Source: an uncultured Bacteroidales bacterium (GTDB taxonomy: Bacteria > Bacteroidota > Bacteroidia > Bacteroidales > Porphyromonadaceae). Taken from it: 60,534 nucleotides of DNA. Shown here in pieces: positions 55,584 through 60,534 of the stretch (its first letter is position 1; the number at the start of each line of letters is the position of its first letter). The stretch lies in contig CAMYPM010000010.1 of assembly GCA_947290775.1 (NCBI GenBank), forward strand, positions 1 to 60,534, written 5' to 3'. The position numbers and the translations under genes are program-made. The notes below the pieces were generated by a model. The model saw only the letters and a program-made list of their open reading frames with translations. It searched no databases and was not told the origin of the DNA.

Positions 55584-56402
55584 TTAGGGCTGTACGCTTT
55601 CTAAGTCGTTTAGTAGGTCATAGTCTCTGAACTGAGGGAGAGTGTGGGCATCCAGCATATATAGTAGTACAGCGATGAGCAACTTTAGATCAGCTTCTCC
55701 CTTATTGGTATAAGAAAGCAGAAGGTCCGGCTTACGAAAATAGAGTACTCCATATAGCTCGGTCAAGCGTGGGGCTTTATGCGTCGGATTGAGGTTGAGG
55801 CGCTCCATAAAGTACTCTCCCTTATTCATAGTACAGAGTGCCGCCTTCCCACTCCAGGGAAGGGAGGGAAGCCCATAGTGAAGGCAGTCGGCATCCATCA
55901 TTACCTTGTGAAAAAATAGGTTGTGGGCAACTACCACTTTTGCCTTTTCTAAGCTACGGGCGAATGGGGTATATACAGATGTAGGGGTATGTCCCGAGCG
56001 CTGCATCATAGCGGTTGAAATGCCGTGTATCTGCTCTGCTTCCGGCGTAATAGTTTCGTCGGCATGCAGTAGATCGCAGTGGCTTTCAATGAGCCGCCCT
56101 TTAGTATCAAGTAGTGCATAAGAGAGTACTACCACTCGCGTAGGTACAACGGCCTCTTCGTAGAACAGCAGATCTCCGGGTTGTGTCGAACAGGTCTCCG
56201 TATCAAAACAGAGAAAATAGGGCTCGCTTCCCTTTGGTGCTTTAGGAAAGTGGAACAGGCTGCTCTTTGTTACATTGAGCGAGGCTCCGGGCAACGTGAA
56301 CAACTCTTCTGTAATAGTACGCTGTCGATGCTTACGCTTCGTGCCGAACCAATAAAGGGCCACCACGATTAGCACTAAAAGCGCTACATCAACGAAAAAC
56401 AT
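55584..56402 (-). CDS. Membrane-anchored DEDD exonuclease-like protein with altered catalytic residues (272 aa)
   Basis: An N-terminal helix (about 5-20, VALLVLIVVALYWFG) anchors a DnaQ/RNase-H-like 3'-5' exonuclease fold. Motif I FDTETC retains D-x-E. Motif II is HNLFFH where active DEDDh enzymes usually have HNxxFD, and the motif III position shows NKGEAD where HxxxxD is expected. Two catalytic positions may therefore be lost, and activity is doubtful. I checked both changes in the DNA, and neither arises from a frameshift. It lies 6 bp downstream of the 5'-nucleotidase gene. A sensor or binding role is possible. Confidence 0.75.
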   Translation of the reverse strand: MFFVDVALLVLIVVALYWFGTKRKHRQRTITEELFTLPGASLNVTKSSLFHFPKAPKGSEPYFLCFDTETCSTQPGDLLFYEEAVVPTRVVVLSYALLDTKGRLIESHCDLLHADETITPEAEQIHGISTAMMQRSGHTPTSVYTPFARSLEKAKVVVAHNLFFHKVMMDADCLHYGLPSLPWSGKAALCTMNKGEYFMERLNLNPTHKAPRLTELYGVLYFRKPDLLLSYTNKGEADLKLLIAVLLYMLDAHTLPQFRDYDLLNDLESVQP

Positions 56403-56408
56403 AGCTTC

Positions 56409-58130
56409 CTATTGGTTAAGTATTTTTTTATCCCTTTCGATCGCTCCCCGAGTTATTTCTTCCGGAATAAAGTGCCAATTGGCTGCATCCGCTACATGGG
56501 TCACAGGCTGTTTGGAAAGCTTTTCCATAATGGCACTGCGTATATCTTTTGTGGTTGCCTTAATACGTCCGGGAAGCTCCTCTTTGGGAATGCCGGCCCC
56601 TCGGGTCAGGTGCCCGCCGCCCCCATTGCCTCTGTAGGAATTGACCGCTACCAAGTAGGTATGCGACAAGCTAAAAGCGGTGCCGTCAGAGAGAGACTGT
56701 ATAACCACTCGGCTACCTACCGGCTTTGTGACGTCTACTGTGTAGCGAATACCCCCTGCTGCGCTGAAGTTGAACGTTGGGTTTTGCGTAGGGAACCGCT
56801 CGCCCTGTTTATAGTCAGCCTTAAAAGCAAGTAAATGATCCGATGCAGTGTGCATTTGATTGACCCAAAGCCCATAGCTGTACTCCAAGTAATCTTTTAT
56901 CTCTTGACCGGTCAACTCCATGGCGTAGAGACTATTCTCATAGGGGTAGAGCGCAAACATATCGGCGTAGGTGAGTGTACCGCTAGGGAGCTTAAGAGAG
57001 AGCGAGAGCGGAGCGGCAAAGCTAACCTTTGCACCGGTTGCCTCCAGCTGCACCTCATGTATGAAGGACATATAAGCAGAGCTACCCCAGAGTGCATCAC
57101 CCCCATTTAGTGGCGCATCTATAGCACCAACTGGCTGTTGCATCTCTTTTTCGAAGTGGTGGATCGCTGCTTCGAAATGCTTCATGAAGGCGCTATCCGG
57201 CTCATAGGCGTTTAGCTCTGTCAATTGAGGGGTTATGGTACGCTCGATCACCTGCTTTCCCTTTTTGCGAATAGTGATCGTTACGTCGCTCACACGCTGC
57301 AAACGGTTAGCCGGATTGATAAGTAGTACACTATCCCCCTGTGGTTTTTTTACCTGCGTAATGGCTGACTCGTGATCATGCCCCATTAGTATGATGTCAA
57401 TGCCGTTTATCTGCTCCGCAATTGCTTTCGAAGCATTTTCCTGTATATCGGCATTACGGTTCAGGAAGCCTGTGTGTGCAAGCAGAACGACCAAGTCGGG
57501 TTGTGCCTTTGCTTGTACTTCTTGCAGTGTGCGGGCTACGGCACTAATCGGTTCCTCAAAGCGCATTCCGGCATAGAGCGGCTCAGCGATCCACTCGGGT
57601 ACAGCCGGTGTAATCACGCCTATTACCGCTATTTTCAATCCGTTCCGCTTAAATATCTTATAAGGTTGATAGTAGCTCTTACCGGTCTCTATTCGGGTTA
57701 TATTGCAGCATAGGATGGGAAAGTCAGCTCTCGACTCAAAAGCATCATATACCTCATGCCCGGCTTCAATATCGTGGTTGCCGAAGCACATGGCATCATA
57801 GCCCAAACGGTTGTAAACTTCTGTAGCAAAGTGGGGACCCTCTTTGTAGTGACTATTGTCATAGTAAATGAGCGGGGTACCCTGCAGTAGATCTCCCCCA
57901 TCTAAAAGCAGGAGGTCCGGATTTTTTTGTCGTGCTTCATGCAGGAAAGTGGCTAAGCGAGCCGCTGAACCCCCTGTATCCTCTCCCGAGATAAAGTCAG
58001 TAGGAAAGAGCTCACCATGCACATCAGTCGTATGTATAATGCGCACTGTGTACTCCTTGGGTGCGCTACATCCGGTCACCCACATGAGTAGGCTTGCGGC
58101 ACATATCAGAATAGAAAGGCGTCGTCTCAT
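56409..58130 (-). CDS. 5'-nucleotidase/2',3'-cyclic phosphodiesterase-type lipoprotein (573 aa)
   Basis: Periplasmic or surface hydrolase of nucleotides. Lipobox VTGC (Cys21). The N-terminal metallophosphatase domain has TTDVHGE (about 35-41), DGGDLLQG, CFGNHDIEAG, LLAHTG and MGHDHE as metal ligands. The C-terminal 5'-nucleotidase domain (about 325-545) has FAAPLSLSLKLPSG, LYPYENSLYAMELTG and ATNSYRGNG-like VNSYRGNGGGG. Length is normal. It starts 2 bp after metG, so is likely in one operon with it. Confidence 0.93.
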   Translation of the reverse strand: MRRRLSILICAASLLMWVTGCSAPKEYTVRIIHTTDVHGELFPTDFISGEDTGGSAARLATFLHEARQKNPDLLLLDGGDLLQGTPLIYYDNSHYKEGPHFATEVYNRLGYDAMCFGNHDIEAGHEVYDAFESRADFPILCCNITRIETGKSYYQPYKIFKRNGLKIAVIGVITPAVPEWIAEPLYAGMRFEEPISAVARTLQEVQAKAQPDLVVLLAHTGFLNRNADIQENASKAIAEQINGIDIILMGHDHESAITQVKKPQGDSVLLINPANRLQRVSDVTITIRKKGKQVIERTITPQLTELNAYEPDSAFMKHFEAAIHHFEKEMQQPVGAIDAPLNGGDALWGSSAYMSFIHEVQLEATGAKVSFAAPLSLSLKLPSGTLTYADMFALYPYENSLYAMELTGQEIKDYLEYSYGLWVNQMHTASDHLLAFKADYKQGERFPTQNPTFNFSAAGGIRYTVDVTKPVGSRVVIQSLSDGTAFSLSHTYLVAVNSYRGNGGGGHLTRGAGIPKEELPGRIKATTKDIRSAIMEKLSKQPVTHVADAANWHFIPEEITRGAIERDKKILNQ

Positions 58131-58132
58131 AG

Positions 58133-60202
58133 TTAGGATATTTTACTTCCGGGTGCGATAGCGTCGTCTACCAGTACAACACGCAAAGCGCCATCCTTCC
58201 AATCCTCACTTGCTAAGATCATACCGCAGGATTCAATTCCCATCATCTTACGAGGAGGCAGGTTGGCGATAAAGAGCAACTTCTTGCCTATCAGCTCTTC
58301 AGGCTTGTAATACTCGGCTATGCCGCTCAGTATGGTGCGTTCGCCCTTACCATCATCCAAAGTGAAGCGGAGTAGTTTTTTGCTCTTGGCAACCTTTTCA
58401 CAAGCTAATACTTGTCCTACCCGTAGATCGGCCTTGACAAATTCGTCAAAGGAGCAGGGTGCCGCAAAGTCCGGAGCCTTCTTGGCTGCCTGTTCGTTGA
58501 GGCGCTCTGTCTCGAGAAGTTTCTCTATCTGTGCCTGAATAGCTGCATCCTCAATTTTTTCAAAGAGCAGCTCGGCTTTGCCCAGCTTATGTCCCTCCTT
58601 CAAAAGATCGTGACGCCCCAAATGATCCCAACCCAATGCCTCTATTTGGAGCATGTGGAGCAGTCGCTGTGTAGAGAAGGGCAGGAACGGAGCAAAAGCA
58701 ATGCTCAGATTGGCGGTTAGCTGAAGGGCTACATTGAGTATAGTGGCTACACGCTGCTTATCTGTCTTGATTACCTTCCAAGGCTCTACATCTGCCAAGT
58801 ATTTATTGCCTATTCGGGCGATCTGCATAGCCTCTTTGAGTGCTTCGCGGAAGTGGAAATGCTCTAAGGCATTGTTCAGTTGAGGAATTACCTCGTCCAT
58901 TTCGCTAAGTGCCGCTTCGTCTACCGGGGTGAGGGTACCGCAGGGCGGCACAACGCCTTCGAAGTATTTCTCCGTTAGTACGAGACTTCTGTTCACAAAG
59001 TTGCCGTAAACAGCCACTAACTCATTGTTGTTTCTCGATTGAAAGTCCTTCCACGTAAAGTCGTTGTCCTTCGTTTCAGGGGCATTAGCAGTTAATACGT
59101 AGCGCAATACATCTTGTTTGCCCGGGAAGTCCCGCAGGTATTCATGTAGCCAAACGGCCCAATTGCGGCTCGTAGAGATCTTTTTGCCCTCCAGGTTGAG
59201 GAATTCGTTGGCAGGTACATTGTCGGGTAGAATAAAGGATCCTTCTGCTTTAAGCATAGCCGGGAAGACGATGCAGTGAAAGACGATGTTGTCTTTACCG
59301 ATAAAGTGTATCAAGCGGGTAGAAGGATCTTTCCACCACATTTCCCAATCATTGGGGCGTAACTCTTTGGTATTGCTGATATAGCCGATGGGCGCATCAA
59401 ACCATACGTATAGCACCTTCCCTTCAGCCCCTTTTATCGGAATGGGTATTCCCCAGTCCAAGTCGCGGCTCACGGCACGAGGTTGCAACCCGGCATCCAG
59501 CCAGCTTTTGCATTGTCCGTAGACGTTACTTTTCCACTCTTTGTGCCCTTCGAGTATCCACTCTTTAAGCCATGGATCATATTCGTTGAGCGGTAGATAC
59601 CAGTGCTTTGTTTTGCGCAGCTCGGGCTTAGCTCCACTCACGGCACTGTGCGGATTGATCAGATCAATGGCATTCAGCGAGGTACCGCATGCTTCGCACT
59701 GATCTCCGTAAGCGCCTTCGTTACCGCAATGTGGGCATGTGCCTACTATATAGCGGTCCGCCAAAAACATTTTCGCTTCCGGATCCCAGTACTGTTCGCT
59801 CTCCTGCTCTATAAACTTACCCTCTTCGTAGAGTTTCTTAAAAAAGTTGCTGGCCGTCTCGCTGTGTATATCACTTGTGGTACGTGAATAAATGTCAAAG
59901 TCAATCCCAAATTCTGCAAAAGACTCCTTGATTAATTTATGATAGCGATCCACAATCTCTTGGGGTGTAACGCCCTCTGCCTTTGCTTTTAGAGAAATAG
60001 GAACTCCATGCTCATCGCTACCGCCTATAAAAAGCACCTCTTCGCCTTTGGCGCGCTTGAAGCGCACGTATATATCCGCCGGCACATACACACCGGCTAA
60101 ATGCCCAATATGTACCGGTCCATTGGCGTAGGGTAGGGCCGTGGTGACTAAAGTGCGTTGGAATGCTTGGGGGGTATTAGATTGATTTTTATTCGTGTCC
60201 AT
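58133..60202 (-). CDS. metG: Methionyl-tRNA synthetase (689 aa)
   Basis: Class I synthetase charging tRNA-Met. HIGH at residues 31-34 in [13 protein letters not shown], zinc knuckle [18 protein letters not shown] (about 146-163), KMSKS-type [13 protein letters not shown]-terminal tRNA-binding (Arc1p/EMAP-II-like) domain (about 585-689: [31 protein letters not shown]) makes the long, dimeric form. Start is the ATG at 60202. TATCTTTG on the minus strand at 60241-60248 is a likely -7 box. Confidence 0.97.
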   Translation of the reverse strand: MDTNKNQSNTPQAFQRTLVTTALPYANGPVHIGHLAGVYVPADIYVRFKRAKGEEVLFIGGSDEHGVPISLKAKAEGVTPQEIVDRYHKLIKESFAEFGIDFDIYSRTTSDIHSETASNFFKKLYEEGKFIEQESEQYWDPEAKMFLADRYIVGTCPHCGNEGAYGDQCEACGTSLNAIDLINPHSAVSGAKPELRKTKHWYLPLNEYDPWLKEWILEGHKEWKSNVYGQCKSWLDAGLQPRAVSRDLDWGIPIPIKGAEGKVLYVWFDAPIGYISNTKELRPNDWEMWWKDPSTRLIHFIGKDNIVFHCIVFPAMLKAEGSFILPDNVPANEFLNLEGKKISTSRNWAVWLHEYLRDFPGKQDVLRYVLTANAPETKDNDFTWKDFQSRNNNELVAVYGNFVNRSLVLTEKYFEGVVPPCGTLTPVDEAALSEMDEVIPQLNNALEHFHFREALKEAMQIARIGNKYLADVEPWKVIKTDKQRVATILNVALQLTANLSIAFAPFLPFSTQRLLHMLQIEALGWDHLGRHDLLKEGHKLGKAELLFEKIEDAAIQAQIEKLLETERLNEQAAKKAPDFAAPCSFDEFVKADLRVGQVLACEKVAKSKKLLRFTLDDGKGERTILSGIAEYYKPEELIGKKLLFIANLPPRKMMGIESCGMILASEDWKDGALRVVLVDDAIAPGSKIS

Positions 60203-60372
60203 TTTCTTTCTTTTTCTATTTGGCTCTCAACAATGCCTAACAAAGATAACAGAAACTCGTCACACCGCATTTATACGGAGGGCCTCTTCTTATGATAATA
60301 GCCAAGTGAAGCACGAGATTAGATGAGTGATTTTATGGGGTGATCCACGCTCTCCCAAGCACCGGGAAAAAT
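60203..60372. other. metG upstream region
   Basis: Non-coding. It contains a -7-like TATCTTTG on the minus strand (60241-60248), without a clear -33 element. No coding frame seen. Confidence 0.45.
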
Positions 60373-60458
60373 ATCAGAACCTTTCGTTCAAAACATCAGT
60401 ATCTTTCAAATGAAACATCAGAATCTTTCCGTCAAAAGATCAGAACCTTTTTTGCGGG
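60373..60458. repeat. 22-bp repeat array 8 (four units)
   Basis: Units at 60373, 60395, 60417 and 60439; each begins ATCAG. The second is ATCAG, TATCTTTCAAATGAAA, C. This is the most regular array in the window and lies upstream of metG. The last 76 bp of the window show nothing recognisable. Confidence 0.85.
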
Positions 60459-60534
60459 CATAATCAGTTGTTAAGAATCAAGGGAAATAGGGGGAAACGC
60501 AAGGAATGTAACTATTTGAAATATCATCATTTAG

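Noticed and set aside
1..60534. Prophage, insertion sequences, toxin-antitoxin or defence genes
   Set aside because: No integrase, transposase, phage structural, restriction or toxin-like proteins were recognisable in any supported frame.

Overview
The window looks like chromosome of an oral or anaerobic member of the Bacteroidales, most likely a Porphyromonas-type organism. Four large surface proteins carry type IX secretion (T9SS) C-terminal sorting domains, the internalin-J-like leucine-rich repeats and the BspA-like protein are typical of this group, promoters fit the Bacteroidetes pattern TTTG-N(~20)-TANNTTTG, and the housekeeping genes have Bacteroidales-type neighbours (parA-parB-DUF5683-mltD, DUF5606, BtuB/BtuG-like). 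There are no rRNA genes, insertion sequences, phage genes or CRISPR arrays. Two tRNA genes are present.

Region 1 (1-18.4 kb) is an accessory surface-protein locus. Four paralogous internalin-J-like cysteine-ladder LRR proteins (409-3042, 7191-10769, 12751-15132, 15914-18310) end in almost the same T9SS cassette. Two paralogous proline-rich-linker lipoproteins (5956-7107, 11236-12378) sit among them, and one BspA-like LRR protein lies on the opposite strand (4003-5445). Coding ends, leaders and trailers are duplicated and shuffled, as expected for a locus evolving by duplication and gene conversion.

Region 2 (18.5-26.4 kb) holds tRNA-Lys, then mnmG-uvrC-dtd-MazG-like-deoC on the plus strand, a converging Ca/Na antiporter gene, and an AT-rich gap with DnaA-box-like sites and initiator tRNA. 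Two near-perfect parS sites lie at the start of uvrC and inside it.

Region 3 (26.4-42.6 kb) has cysS-glycosyltransferase-YfhO-OmpA/TPR lipoprotein, then uvrA plus a MerR-type gene on the minus strand, then proline dehydrogenase followed by a TonB receptor, a BtuG-like propeller lipoprotein and a second surface lipoprotein (probable corrinoid uptake).

Region 4 (42.6-51.4 kb) has parE-coaD, a small membrane protein, parA-parB-DUF5683-mltD, a DUF5606 gene and kbl. parABS, parE and mnmG together suggest an origin-proximal stretch, but this is inference.

Region 5 (51.4-60.5 kb) is entirely minus strand: polyprenyl synthase, MATE exporter, NhaP2-type antiporter, a membrane-anchored exonuclease-like protein with altered catalytic residues, a 5'-nucleotidase lipoprotein and metG.

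Scattered through the window are eight intergenic arrays of one 22-bp unit, all in exact 22-bp register. This repeat family is the most distinctive non-coding signal.
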